A DNA stretch of 64,000 bases, taken from Alcanivorax sp. GTDB taxonomy: Bacteria > Pseudomonadota > Gammaproteobacteria > Pseudomonadales > Alcanivoracaceae. Under the pieces are notes generated by a model. That model did not search any database, was not told the DNA's origin, and saw only the letters and a program-made list of their open reading frames with translations. Positions within the stretch are counted from its first letter, which is position 1; each line of letters begins with the position of its first letter. A program made the position numbers and the translations under genes. This document shows positions 33,043-40,956 of the stretch, piece by piece. The stretch covers positions 1 through 64,000 of the forward strand of contig NZ_NVWY01000032.1 in assembly GCF_002733835.1 (NCBI RefSeq). The letters are read 5' to 3'.

Positions 33043-34913
33043 GCCGCCTGTTTGGCCTGGGCATCAGGATATAGAGCGGCAGCCTTGATGATGTAGCAGC
33101 GGGTTTGCTTCATGCCCATGCCCGGTAAACGCGCCCTGCCCTGCAAACGCTCACCATCGCACTCAAGCGCCCCAAGATCCGCCAGCACCCTAGCCACTCG
33201 CTTGGGGTCATGCCCCTTTGCAAAGGATTCCTTAAACGCGCCCGGGAAAACATAGAACAAGCTCTCCGTAGACTTGCCATCCAACTGGCTGTTTTGCTCA
33301 AGGGTCCGCCGAAAGCCCCACCGCTCCATGGTACGGGGCGCATGATCATCAATACGGGAGTCCTCGCTATCCCACCGGGTAAACCGGCTCTCCCCGTAAA
33401 CCTCCAGCAGGTAGCGCACGGCATCAATGATTTCCCGCTCTTCATGGCTACCTTCACCACCACGGCGATGGAGCCAGGCAACAAAGCAGCTCACCGCCGC
33501 GCCGAGCGCCTCTCCCGGCTCCCAGCTAGTCACGCCCCACTCTGTGGCTAATTCACCCGCAGCAGCCACCAGAGAGAACTTGTCCGCAGCCCTTCGGGCC
33601 TGTCCGCTTGCCTTATCCGTCAGGCAATCAGCCATGAAACGCAGCCGGATAGTCCTGATTCGCTCAGCAACAGACGCAAAGCGCGAGGGCTCTAGCAGGG
33701 CCTGCAGGAATGCAGGGAAGGCGGTACCGTGTAACTCAGCCACGGTGCTATTAAGATGATCAGAAAGCGCAGCACCGCCGTTATAGTTGTGGTCCGTCTG
33801 GTAGATCCCCAACCGTTTGCGGTCCTGTTCATTCTCATGGAGGCATGCCGGCACAGTGAGCAACCGCATCTCCATCCCCGCTTGGGGCTTTTTCCCGGCG
33901 TCGGTCATATGGTCCAGCAAGGTGCGTTCACCTGAGGAGAGAAACACCACTCGCCAACGGTGCTGAATATCACGGGCACCGCCCCGGTCATTGGCCCGGG
34001 CCTTACCTTGCCCATTGCCCAGCATGTAGACCGTCTCGCCAATAATGCGCGGGTCACACTGGCCGATTTCATCCAGAATCAGCAGGCAATCAGAGTGAGC
34101 CGCCGCCGTGGCCTCAAGGGCATTGTCTGTTGCTCGCCAGGTGCGCGGATACTCTGCCGGACCGCCATAGACCGACGCCGCAACCTTGAGCAAAGTGCTC
34201 TTGCCCAATGACGAATCCCCCACAAAGTGAAAGCCGCAGGTTTCCGCCCCGATCAGATCCAGCAGGGGCGCAGCAAAGGCCGCACTAATGGCGAACATAA
34301 CCAGGTCATTCCCCTTGGCCATGCTGGCCACCTTCTCTTGCCAGTCCGCCAGCTCCCCCTTCTCAGCCATACGACACACAGAGGGCGCATCAGAGTAGTA
34401 ATGCAATGGCTCAGCCGGTGTACCAAGCACCCTGTCAGGGAGCATGAAGGCATTGCCGTGCCACCCCATCTTGTTAACCAGAGTTACCCGGGAAGACACA
34501 TCAGAGCCCATCAGGTACTCAATAAGCGGCCTTCTCACATATCGGTCTGACTCGATCTTGAGCCCCATGCTCAACAACTTCTTAACGACTTCGGTACCGC
34601 CATCAGAGCCAAACAGCTCATAGGGGATATTCCATTCTCGGTCCACGCCGTCTCGATCCTTGAAGCGGACCAGAGCCCCCCATTCCCTGCCGGCATCAGT
34701 ACGGGACTGGGCAACCACCTCTAGCCAGTCACAGAGCCGTTTCCAGAGAGACACCTTGGGGTTAGCATCAAACCACCACACCCCGCTCTGATCGACACGA
34801 TAACGGGCACCCTCTTCCTTGCTCTTGCTGTTGCCCGGTTTCTTTCTGCCGTTGGTGCTGGCGGACTGGGGCTTACCCGTTGGTTTCAGGCTGTCAGCCG
34901 TTGTTTTCTTCAC
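33039..34913 (-). CDS. DUF927-type P-loop (helicase-like) replication protein
   Basis: A 624-residue protein; the GTG start with GAGGG ahead overlaps the primase gene by four bases. N-terminal low-complexity basic stretch, then a DUF927 domain with WWFDANPKV. Walker A is HFVGDSSLGKSTLLKVAAS (near 234) and a Walker B-like segment is CLLILDEIGQCD (near 279). A C-terminal winged-helix-like part follows. It takes the place of the helicase half of P4 alpha protein. Probably unwinds island DNA after excision. Confidence 0.87.
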   Translation of the reverse strand: MKKTTADSLKPTGKPQSASTNGRKKPGNSKSKEEGARYRVDQSGVWWFDANPKVSLWKRLCDWLEVVAQSRTDAGREWGALVRFKDRDGVDREWNIPYELFGSDGGTEVVKKLLSMGLKIESDRYVRRPLIEYLMGSDVSSRVTLVNKMGWHGNAFMLPDRVLGTPAEPLHYYSDAPSVCRMAEKGELADWQEKVASMAKGNDLVMFAISAAFAAPLLDLIGAETCGFHFVGDSSLGKSTLLKVAASVYGGPAEYPRTWRATDNALEATAAAHSDCLLILDEIGQCDPRIIGETVYMLGNGQGKARANDRGGARDIQHRWRVVFLSSGERTLLDHMTDAGKKPQAGMEMRLLTVPACLHENEQDRKRLGIYQTDHNYNGGAALSDHLNSTVAELHGTAFPAFLQALLEPSRFASVAERIRTIRLRFMADCLTDKASGQARRAADKFSLVAAAGELATEWGVTSWEPGEALGAAVSCFVAWLHRRGGEGSHEEREIIDAVRYLLEVYGESRFTRWDSEDSRIDDHAPRTMERWGFRRTLEQNSQLDGKSTESLFYVFPGAFKESFAKGHDPKRVARVLADLGALECDGERLQGRARLPGMGMKQTRCYIIKAAALYPDAQAKQAA

Positions 34914-35806
34914 AAGCGCCCCTCCAATTCCAGCAAGTACCTATCGTTGTAATCGGTGCCAGGTAGCCCATCAGGGAAGTCCGGCACCATCCATTCACCG
35001 CCTACCGCTTTCGCGGCCTCGATAGCGGCACTCTTGCCGGGGTTTCCATCAGTGAACCGGTCATTGTCGCCGGCAATGATCAGCAGTCTGTCCACATGGC
35101 GCTTGCGTAGTGACTCGGCCACGGGCCGCAGGTTGCCGCAATTCATCGCACAGGCCACAGCAGCGCCCGTGAGGGCATGAATCGTTGCCCCGGTGGCCCA
35201 GCCCTCGCACACATACAACGGGCCATCAGCGCCCCCCAGTGCGCTATAGCAGCCGGTAATACGTCCGCCAGCAACAAACCGCTTTTTCCCGTCTGGATAA
35301 ATGCGCTGCAGATTCACCAGCGATTCACCATCAACCAGGGGAATCAGTAACGCGCCGTCATGCTTGTCCTGCCGCAGGCCATAGGGCTCAACTTGCTTTG
35401 CCTGCAGGTAAGCATGGCAAGGGTCCGCAGGGTTGGCCCAGTGCCACCAGGTCTTTACCTTCATGGCAACCAGAGCCTGCCTCTCTTCACGCTCTTTTCG
35501 GGCCTGAACCTGTTGCTGGCGGACCCTCTCAGCCATGGCGGCACGTTCTTCAGCTGACAGCGTGGAACGGTCCACAGAGCACCACGATTCCTGTACGCCG
35601 GTTTTCCAGTTGCCATAGGAGCCGGACGGCACACCATCGAGAAAAAGCACATACCAGCCGCTCTGGTGGCCTCTCTTGTCCTGTTCTGTGCGGAACCGGT
35701 GCAACTGGCCGTCAGCATGTAGCTCACCCGGTATTGGGCCATTCAGGGACTCGACTGCCACCCGAAAGGCGGCAACCACATCGGAGTAATTCGGAAGGGG
35801 TGTCAC
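34910..35806 (-). CDS. Toprim-domain primase-like protein
   Basis: A 298-residue protein with a GTG start (GAGGG upstream) and a four-base overlap with the previous gene. N-terminal about 160 residues contain the mobile-element primase region (SGWYVLFLDGVPSGSYGNWKTG). The Toprim core follows, with GPLYVCEGWATGATIHALTG (catalytic Glu near 199) and LLIIAGDNDRFTDGNPG (Asp pair near 248). No zinc finger is present, so it is shorter than P4 alpha. Forms a two-gene replication unit with the DUF927 protein. Confidence 0.88.
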   Translation of the reverse strand: MTPLPNYSDVVAAFRVAVESLNGPIPGELHADGQLHRFRTEQDKRGHQSGWYVLFLDGVPSGSYGNWKTGVQESWCSVDRSTLSAEERAAMAERVRQQQVQARKEREERQALVAMKVKTWWHWANPADPCHAYLQAKQVEPYGLRQDKHDGALLIPLVDGESLVNLQRIYPDGKKRFVAGGRITGCYSALGGADGPLYVCEGWATGATIHALTGAAVACAMNCGNLRPVAESLRKRHVDRLLIIAGDNDRFTDGNPGKSAAIEAAKAVGGEWMVPDFPDGLPGTDYNDRYLLELEGRL

Positions 35807-36117
35807 GGTCCACCCTCCCCGGCTAATCGCCGCCTATGGTCAGCATCAACAGCCAACTCCCCAAGCAGCATGGTCAGCCGGCCAAGATCCGCCAGCAACC
35901 AACCCGCTTTTGCCAAGGTGCCGGGGTCCACTTCCTCAGGTGAGGCAGACGCAGCGACCAGCAGTTCACCGATAGCAGAAACACCCAGCTGCAGATTACC
36001 CAATGACATATCCGCCGCATCGCAGATCCGCCCCAGTGATTCCTTGTCAGTGGGCGGGGCCTTATCCAAAGCCACCAACAGATCCACCCAACCGGGCACA
36101 ACGTAAGGGGCCGTCAT
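35803..36117 (-). CDS. Small island protein, unknown
   Basis: A 104-residue acidic helical protein (KAPPTDKESLGRICDAADMSLGNLQLGVSAIGELL). No motif that I recognise. It overlaps both neighbours by four bases, so is an integral part of the replication operon. Corresponds in position to P4 orf106/orf151-type accessory genes. Confidence 0.6.
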   Translation of the reverse strand: MTAPYVVPGWVDLLVALDKAPPTDKESLGRICDAADMSLGNLQLGVSAIGELLVAASASPEEVDPGTLAKAGWLLADLGRLTMLLGELAVDADHRRRLAGEGGP

Positions 36118-36755
36118 ACGCCACCCCCTAGCTCTGCCTGAGCCTGTTGCGCCAGGTACACATCATGGCCAGTAATACGCAGCTCTGTAGGGTCATTAGG
36201 CAACGCCTTGCCGCTGTATAGGCAGGCAACACGATCAACCAGGGCACGTATCGGGCTGGCCGCTTGCGGTGCTACAGGCTCACTTTCCCCCTTGGGGGCA
36301 TCAAGAAGCCGTGACACCTCAGACTCAATGGATTCAAAGTCACACAGCGCATCCTCTGCCACATCAAAAGCCAAGCGGACAACCACCGCATCAGGCTTGT
36401 CACTCACCAGCTCAGAGCACAAGGCCTGTATTTGGCTGCAAACCTCAATCAGCAGATCAACACTGTTCTTGTGCTCACCTACCTCCTCAGCAATAGCGGG
36501 GCCGCAGACATTGTTTTGAGTGCGGCATAGCTCAACCAGGTCCGCCAGCTTCAGGGCATCCCTCTGGAAAATCTGGCACCACTGGCCAGCCTGGCTGAAG
36601 GCACAACGCATCAACGCCACCCGGTGAGGGTCAGTAGGCTCACGCCCTTTTTCACGCATCCACAGGGTGCGACACAGAGCCTCAAGCTCTTCCAGCTTCT
36701 CAACCCCAAGGGTCACGGTGTCATAGTGGTGGCTGACTACATCAAAGCGGTTCAT
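36114..36755 (-). CDS. Unknown island protein in replication operon
   Basis: A 213-residue protein starting MNRFDVVSHHYDTVTLGVEKLEELEALCRTLW; the open frame continues 13 codons upstream, but the ATG at 36755 forms an ATGA overlap with the 72-residue gene. Helical, Cys-containing (LCRTLW, VELCRTQNNVCG). No recognised domain. Gene order places it where P4 has its epsilon-type gene; functional equivalence is not shown. Confidence 0.6.
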   Translation of the reverse strand: MNRFDVVSHHYDTVTLGVEKLEELEALCRTLWMREKGREPTDPHRVALMRCAFSQAGQWCQIFQRDALKLADLVELCRTQNNVCGPAIAEEVGEHKNSVDLLIEVCSQIQALCSELVSDKPDAVVVRLAFDVAEDALCDFESIESEVSRLLDAPKGESEPVAPQAASPIRALVDRVACLYSGKALPNDPTELRITGHDVYLAQQAQAELGGGV

Positions 36756-36970
36756 GCCACACCCCCTTGTACAGTGGGTACCTGTACAGGGCATTGTGAG
36801 GCGACGGCTTCAGCACGGGAGGCATGGGCCTGCAGGCTGCGAGCCTTTTCCATGTGGTGGTTATAGCGGCGCAGGCGGTTGCTCAGACTGGTATCGCTAC
36901 GCAGTGCGGCCAAGGCCATGGCACGGTGCGCACGGGCACGAAGCGCAGACGGAATACGGGTAGGTTTCAT
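36752..36970 (-). CDS. Small basic protein behind the immunity region (kil position)
   Basis: A 72-residue basic protein (MKPTRIPSALRARAHRAMALAALRSD) with Shine-Dalgarno AAGGAG seven bases before the ATG. That site is part of CACAAAGGAG, the third complementary element (seqC-like) of the immunity region, so translation can be blocked by the antisense RNA. It is the first gene of the operon, like kil in P4. The short Arg-rich sequence itself is not diagnostic. Confidence 0.65.
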   Translation of the reverse strand: MKPTRIPSALRARAHRAMALAALRSDTSLSNRLRRYNHHMEKARSLQAHASRAEAVASQCPVQVPTVQGGVA

Positions 36971-37182
36971 GGGTATTGCTCCTTTGTGTTTGGAGCCGTC
37001 CCCGGTTGCGGCCAAGCAACGAATGGGGGCGACTGTACGCGGGTTGGCCGACCGGTCACAAAGGGAACCGGCACACCCGAAGGTGTCCCACGCACAGCCA
37101 CCATAACGCTGAGTAGCAGACACAAAAAAAGCGCCTGCTAGACGGTGGGCGCTTGTGCGCCTTTGTGAATTCGACCGGCCAA
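36971..37182 (-). ncRNA. P4 CI-like antisense immunity RNA region
   Basis: On the minus strand three related elements are seen. The seqA-like element at 37182-37160 reads TTGGCCGGTCGAATTCACAAAGG. The seqB-like element at 37064-37044 (CCTTTGTGACCGGTCGGCCAA) is its near-perfect complement. The seqC-like element reads TTGGCCGCAACC near 37014, then CACAAAGG at 36988-36981 over a ribosome-binding site. Between A and B lies a terminator hairpin, and a stable stem-loop GGACACC-TTCG-GGTGTGCC lies at 37070-37089. The same arrangement in satellite P4 yields the CI RNA that ends transcription early. The translated region also resembles ash/Icd-like annotations. RNA ends are not determinable here. Confidence 0.72.
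37124..37154 (-). terminator. Conditional terminator inside the immunity region
   Basis: On the minus strand AAGCGCC-12 bases-GGCGCTT is followed by a T run, immediately downstream of the seqA-like element. In the P4 scheme this is where transcription stops when the antisense RNA pairs with seqA. Confidence 0.8.
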
Positions 37183-37371
37183 GGTCGGCCACGGATTTTG
37201 CCGCAGCAAAGAAACTGTATCGCGGCCAGGGCAGCAAGGCAACGGCTCTTGCGCTTATCCGATCCGCCAGAACCCTGCATTCATTGCGTGAAAGCATGGA
37301 GACAACTCCTCTCCCCCTGCCCCTGCAGGGGCTATACAGCCCGCGCCATGGACAGAGGGACGTTTCTCGGA
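37183..37371. promoter_or_regulatory. Spacer upstream of the immunity region
   Basis: A 189-base minus-strand leader between the gene ending at 37372 and seqA. It contains GC-rich palindromes (CTATACAG, CCCCTGCAGGGG). A promoter corresponding to P4 pLE is expected here but no boxes are convincing. Confidence 0.35.
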
Positions 37372-37734
37372 TTAAGCAGCCAGAGGGGTCTCTGGTGCTG
37401 GCGGTGGTGGTGCGGACGGGTCCCGGTAGCCCCACTGGCTCAGCAGAGCCAGCACCTTCTCTGCATTGCGCTGGTCTCTCTCGAAGTCAATGGAGTAGCG
37501 CACTAGGCGAGAGCCCTTGCCGCGGTAGGCCGCTACGGTGATGGGCTCCCCGTCGATCCTTACCCCGTAGTGATTGCGCAGAGTGGATACCGTTGAATTC
37601 AAGGCGGTGTCATGCAGGCGCATAGCCTCGAAGCGGTGCAAGCCGTCACGGGTCGCCAACGCATGCAGAATCCGGGCGATTTTCTCCGGGTCCTCCGGTG
37701 GGATCAGCCTGCTGAAGTAATCACGATCAATCAT
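37372..37734 (-). CDS. Small island protein, winged-helix-like, unknown
   Basis: A 120-residue protein from MIDRDYFSRLIPPEDPEKIARILHALATRDGLHRFEAM, chosen because this ATG overlaps the upstream stop by eight bases. The middle segment (LNSTVSTLRNHYGVRIDGEPITVAAYRG...VRYSID) has the look of the helix-turn-helix and wing found in small phage regulators of the DUF-type winged-helix group. Pro-rich tail. Probably a regulator. Confidence 0.6.
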   Translation of the reverse strand: MIDRDYFSRLIPPEDPEKIARILHALATRDGLHRFEAMRLHDTALNSTVSTLRNHYGVRIDGEPITVAAYRGKGSRLVRYSIDFERDQRNAEKVLALLSQWGYRDPSAPPPPAPETPLAA

Positions 37735-38020
37735 GGCAGCGATCCCCCAGCTCAAGCCGAAATTTACCCATAAGCCGAAGCTTACGGCTTCGAAGATCCT
37801 CTTCTTCCTCACTGCCTGCTGTTACGAATGATGCCTCACGGTAAACCAGTGAGCCTGGTACAAAGCTCTCTATTTGCTCCCATTCCTTTGGCGCGGCCTG
37901 AACCTTGGCCAGGGCTTCAGTTTCACTATCGGCATACACATAGCGGGAGACCGCAAACACGCCGGCCACATCGAGCCGATACAGCTTGCTACCCGTCTTG
38001 CTGTGGTTGCTGGCGGACAT
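37727..38020 (-). CDS. Small island protein, unknown
   Basis: A 97-residue protein: MSASNHSKTGSKLYRLDVAGVFAVSRYVYADSETEALAKVQ, then acidic. The strand-strand-helix pattern (YRLDV, RYVYADSETEALAKV) recalls small phage proteins with a dsRBD- or DUF-like fold, but I cannot name it. It overlaps its neighbours by one base (TAATG) and eight bases. Confidence 0.6.
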   Translation of the reverse strand: MSASNHSKTGSKLYRLDVAGVFAVSRYVYADSETEALAKVQAAPKEWEQIESFVPGSLVYREASFVTAGSEEEEDLRSRKLRLMGKFRLELGDRCHD

Positions 38021-38280
38021 TACTTGCCCCCCTGTGCGGCCTGAGCCGTATTGGACACCGGGTCAAACTGACTCAGCCAGGCATCCAGTTCCGCCAGGGG
38101 GTAGAAGACACGCCGCCCCAGCTTGAGATACTTTGGAGCGGGAACGCCACCCAGCTCACCAGTAGCACGGCTCTTGCGAAGAGTGGCCTGGGCAAAGCCA
38201 AGGTAATGGGATGCCTGAGCCTCGCTCAGGCGCTGGGGAAGGCCGTCACGGCCAATAGCATTAGCGGTTAGTAGCGTCAT
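38020..38280 (-). CDS. AlpA-like DNA-binding regulator / excisionase
   Basis: An 86-residue protein starting MTLLTANAIGRDGLPQRLSEAQASHYLG (GAGGAA seven bases upstream). MerR-like helix-turn-helix (SEAQASHYLGFAQATLRKSR) plus a wing and the GRRVFYPLAELDAWLSQ segment, as in AlpA/Vis proteins that act on P4-type int and att. It heads the minus-strand operon. A likely recognition site is the GGTCTCA family of repeats, though this is inference. Confidence 0.85.
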   Translation of the reverse strand: MTLLTANAIGRDGLPQRLSEAQASHYLGFAQATLRKSRATGELGGVPAPKYLKLGRRVFYPLAELDAWLSQFDPVSNTAQAAQGGK

Positions 38281-38332
38281 CGGTATTTCCTCATGCATCC
38301 GTCTTGGTCACGAGGAATTAGCGCATTAACAC

Positions 38333-39307
38333 CTACTGATTTCGCGGGGGTGTGATTTTCAATTTAAACGCAGAAATACCCCCAATTTCGCGCTGAGCAT
38401 CACTAAGCCCGGTCCCTCTCGGTTCATAAAACCAGTTGCCTTTTCGGCCTAGCATCCCAAGCGGTCGTCGCATTGTAGGCCACGGGTACCAGATAACTTT
38501 GTCCGTGAAGTCCCGCAACCTATCCTTGACACGATCAGCATTCCAACCACCTTCATCGCTCAAACAGTCGTTGATGATAAGTGAGACCAACCCCCTACAG
38601 GGCCGTCCATCACTCGGCATTGTCATACCGTAGGTAACAACTGTTCCGACGGGCTCTTCAGTAAAGTTAGCGGTATTCGCAAGCCTTGCCGTGTACACCC
38701 TGAATCGTAACTCAAGATCATAAGCCAGCAGGGTCTCAACGCTAGGAGGCAAGGCTGTATTTCCGCCGGCCACAAACTCGACGCAACCGAATGGTTTTCG
38801 CTTAAAGTTCACCTGAGAAGTATGCTCTTCCCCATCCTTTGCATAGCGCCAAAGCTCATCAAGAGCACTCACAAAGAAAGATGGCGCAACATGCAGAGCA
38901 TAGTCAGGATGCAAATTCTCAGCTATTGGAGTACCGGCGATATCTAAGTTTTTGAGCGCACGACCTAAAGCAGGGGAGCCGTTCTCAAGCGACGGAGCCA
39001 AGTAGTCTAATACCTTCTCAACCGCCTCTCTGTAACCTGTCCAGTATTCCCCCCGATCTTGGCCTGGGAAGATTAAATCATCGACCGGTTCCTGTAGCTG
39101 TGCCGACCAAACGGAATAGGCCACATCAACAATCAAGCTCTGCGCCAGACTAAACGGCCAGCCCTTAACCAGTTTCTCCAAACCGGCACGGACCTCCCTA
39201 GGCAGGCCATGGACCGCATACCAATGAGCAAACTCCCCGTGATAATACTCAGGAGAGAAGTATTCGTTACAGGGCTCTTCAGGAAGGACAAACAAGTCTT
39301 TACTCAT
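38333..39307 (-). CDS. Unknown cargo protein of the island
   Basis: A 324-residue protein from MSKDLFVLPEEPCNEYFSPEYYHGEFAHWY. No signal peptide or transmembrane segment, and no domain I recognise. It contains many Trp/Tyr residues and a conserved-looking tail (GMLGRKGNWFYEPRGTGLSDAQREIGGISAFKLKI). Its DNA looks more A/T-rich than the surrounding island genes, suggesting separate origin (judged by eye, not counted). It lies between the AlpA-like gene and the integrase, the place where P4-like satellites carry exchangeable anti-phage genes. A defence role is a hypothesis from position only. Confidence 0.65.
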   Translation of the reverse strand: MSKDLFVLPEEPCNEYFSPEYYHGEFAHWYAVHGLPREVRAGLEKLVKGWPFSLAQSLIVDVAYSVWSAQLQEPVDDLIFPGQDRGEYWTGYREAVEKVLDYLAPSLENGSPALGRALKNLDIAGTPIAENLHPDYALHVAPSFFVSALDELWRYAKDGEEHTSQVNFKRKPFGCVEFVAGGNTALPPSVETLLAYDLELRFRVYTARLANTANFTEEPVGTVVTYGMTMPSDGRPCRGLVSLIINDCLSDEGGWNADRVKDRLRDFTDKVIWYPWPTMRRPLGMLGRKGNWFYEPRGTGLSDAQREIGGISAFKLKITPPRNQ

Positions 39308-39364
39308 GCGCAAATTCTAGCCAATCCCTACAGAGAAACACACAGCACTAATCCTGTGACCAGT

Positions 39365-39467
39365 TGAGACCAGTGCTATTTCTTCATGTGGTCACACACG
39401 AATCCACGCTAACCCTATGACTTAACTGCCATTCGCATCAGCTGAGACCGGTGAGACCGGTGAGACC
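39365..39467. repeat. TGAGACC iterons at the integrase 3' end
   Basis: TGAGACC at 39365, 39443, 39452 and 39461, the last three with 9-base period. This is the inverse of the GGTCTCA series at 31865-31976. Three lie inside the integrase coding sequence and encode its VSPVSPVSA tail. Confidence 0.7.
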
Positions 39468-40789
39468 GCTGAAAAATCCGGGTCTGAGGATTCAGCAACC
39501 GGGGTGCTGGCGGACGCAAAGGCATCAACCACGTCCCTTGCCCGGTTGGGTTGCAGGTGAGCATAGTGCTGAATTGTGGTCTGGATATCGGTATGCCCCA
39601 TCAGCTTGGAGACCGTCAGCAAGTCCACGCCATCCATCACCAAGCGGGAAGCAAAGTTGTGGCGAAGGGAGTTCAGCGCCAGCGCATCAGGCAAGCCCCC
39701 CGCTTTCTTGATTGCCGCCCACGGTTTGCGCATTGCCGACTTGTCCAGCCGGCCTCCGGTACGCTCTGACGGGAATACATAGCCCTCCCCAGGCTTGCCG
39801 CATTGCTTCCACCAGTCCGCCAGCACCTTGGCCAGGGCAGATGAAATAGGGAACAAGGTTGGCTGTTGGTTGTGGTGGGCAGTTTTCTCTATCACCTTGC
39901 GGATAGTCTTGAATCGCAGGTTCACATGCTCCCAGCGCAGCCCGAACAGATCCCCCGGGCGAAAGCCGGTATAGAACATGGCCAGCACCCAAGGGGCCAC
40001 ATGGTCCGCATAGGGCACGGCATCCAGATCCGCCAGGTAAGCGCGGCCATGGGCGCGACTGTTGCGCCGTTGCTCTCGCTTCTTCTTCTGGTACCCCTCA
40101 AGCCCTTTGAACAGCAAAGACAACTCTTCATCGAGCAGGTACCGGCGCGCCGTTCCCGCAGAAGCCAGCTCTTGCTCAGTGAGTGCGGGTTTCTGCAGCT
40201 TCACGCCGGCCAAGGGGTTGGCATCAATCAGGCCATCACTGGCCGCATGGTTGAGCATGGCGCGAAGCGCGTCCCATGCTCTGCTTATGGTGGGATACTG
40301 CAGGCCGTCAGCCTCTTTATCAGCCTGCCATGCCAGCAGCTCTGATTTCTTCAGGCTCTGCATTGGCCGGGACAGCCACTGGCCGAAGTGGCCCTTAATC
40401 ATCCGCTTTGTCTGGTCCCCGGACTTACGGCGAGCCAGGTAGGCACCATAGGGACCCTCAAGGTATGCGCCAAGGGTCTGGGCCTGTTGCCGGCGAGCAT
40501 CCAGCTTTGCAGCCTCCCGCATGGCGCTGGGGTCTCGCCCCGCAGCTACCTCACCCAACCGGGCTCTTGCTTCCTGCCTCGCTTGCTCAGCCGTCACCGC
40601 ACCATAGCGCCCAACAGTGAACGCTCTACGCTGGCCAGCATCATTACGGTACCGGACTCGAAAAGACGCACCACGGCTACCGGCTCGAAGGTGGAAGCCT
40701 GGCAAATCCGTATCGTGTAACTCGGCTCCCGGCTTGGGGTCATCAGCAAGGAATTTGGCCGCGCTTCTGGCAGTGATTTTTTGCTGCAT
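39422..40789 (-). CDS. Tyrosine integrase of the tRNA-Pro island
   Basis: Start set at MQQKITARSAAKFL (455 residues); an open frame to 40831 runs into the arm-type repeat. N-terminal arm-binding/DUF4102-like part (HDTDLPGFHLRAGSRGASFRVRYR, FTVGRYGAVTAEQARQEA), core-binding part near 95-190, catalytic part from about 240. Arg I is in FYTGFRPGDLFGLRW (near 275), box II is SLRHNFASR (near 378), with Asn-Ser where many have His-Asp. His is in GHTDIQTT (near 396) and the Tyr nucleophile in HYAHLQP (near 408). It probably recombines the 48-bp att. Confidence 0.93.
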   Translation of the reverse strand: MQQKITARSAAKFLADDPKPGAELHDTDLPGFHLRAGSRGASFRVRYRNDAGQRRAFTVGRYGAVTAEQARQEARARLGEVAAGRDPSAMREAAKLDARRQQAQTLGAYLEGPYGAYLARRKSGDQTKRMIKGHFGQWLSRPMQSLKKSELLAWQADKEADGLQYPTISRAWDALRAMLNHAASDGLIDANPLAGVKLQKPALTEQELASAGTARRYLLDEELSLLFKGLEGYQKKKREQRRNSRAHGRAYLADLDAVPYADHVAPWVLAMFYTGFRPGDLFGLRWEHVNLRFKTIRKVIEKTAHHNQQPTLFPISSALAKVLADWWKQCGKPGEGYVFPSERTGGRLDKSAMRKPWAAIKKAGGLPDALALNSLRHNFASRLVMDGVDLLTVSKLMGHTDIQTTIQHYAHLQPNRARDVVDAFASASTPVAESSDPDFSAVSPVSPVSADANGS

Positions 40790-40805
40790 TTTGGGCGACT
40801 CCGTT

Positions 40806-40829
40806 TCTAGGGTCCAAATAGGGTCCAAC
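40806..40829. repeat. Candidate integrase arm-type site, right copy
   Basis: Identical 24 bases to 31378-31401, with two 11-base AGGGTCCAA units, 17 bases before the integrase start codon. Binding here could both build the recombination complex and repress int. Confidence 0.7.
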
Positions 40830-40956
40830 AAAACGCCCTATCTAGCAACTACCGGAAACGGAGAGAAACACGGAAAACCAACACAACACACTGTTTTAGC
40901 TTGTATTTATTGTGGGTTATTGTTGCTGGCGGATTCTGTAGATTTTCCCCTTCTAC

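Noticed and set aside
33039-35806. Anti-phage defence operon (Toprim plus ATPase)
   Set aside because: The Toprim and DUF927 pair is the usual replication unit of mobile islands, and its position matches P4 alpha, so defence is not needed to explain it.
36752-37435. 227-residue open frame spanning the immunity region
   Set aside because: The upstream two thirds cross the terminator and complementary elements. The good ribosome-binding site and ATG at 36970 support only the 72-residue product; longer ash/Icd-like calls are probably translations of the RNA region.
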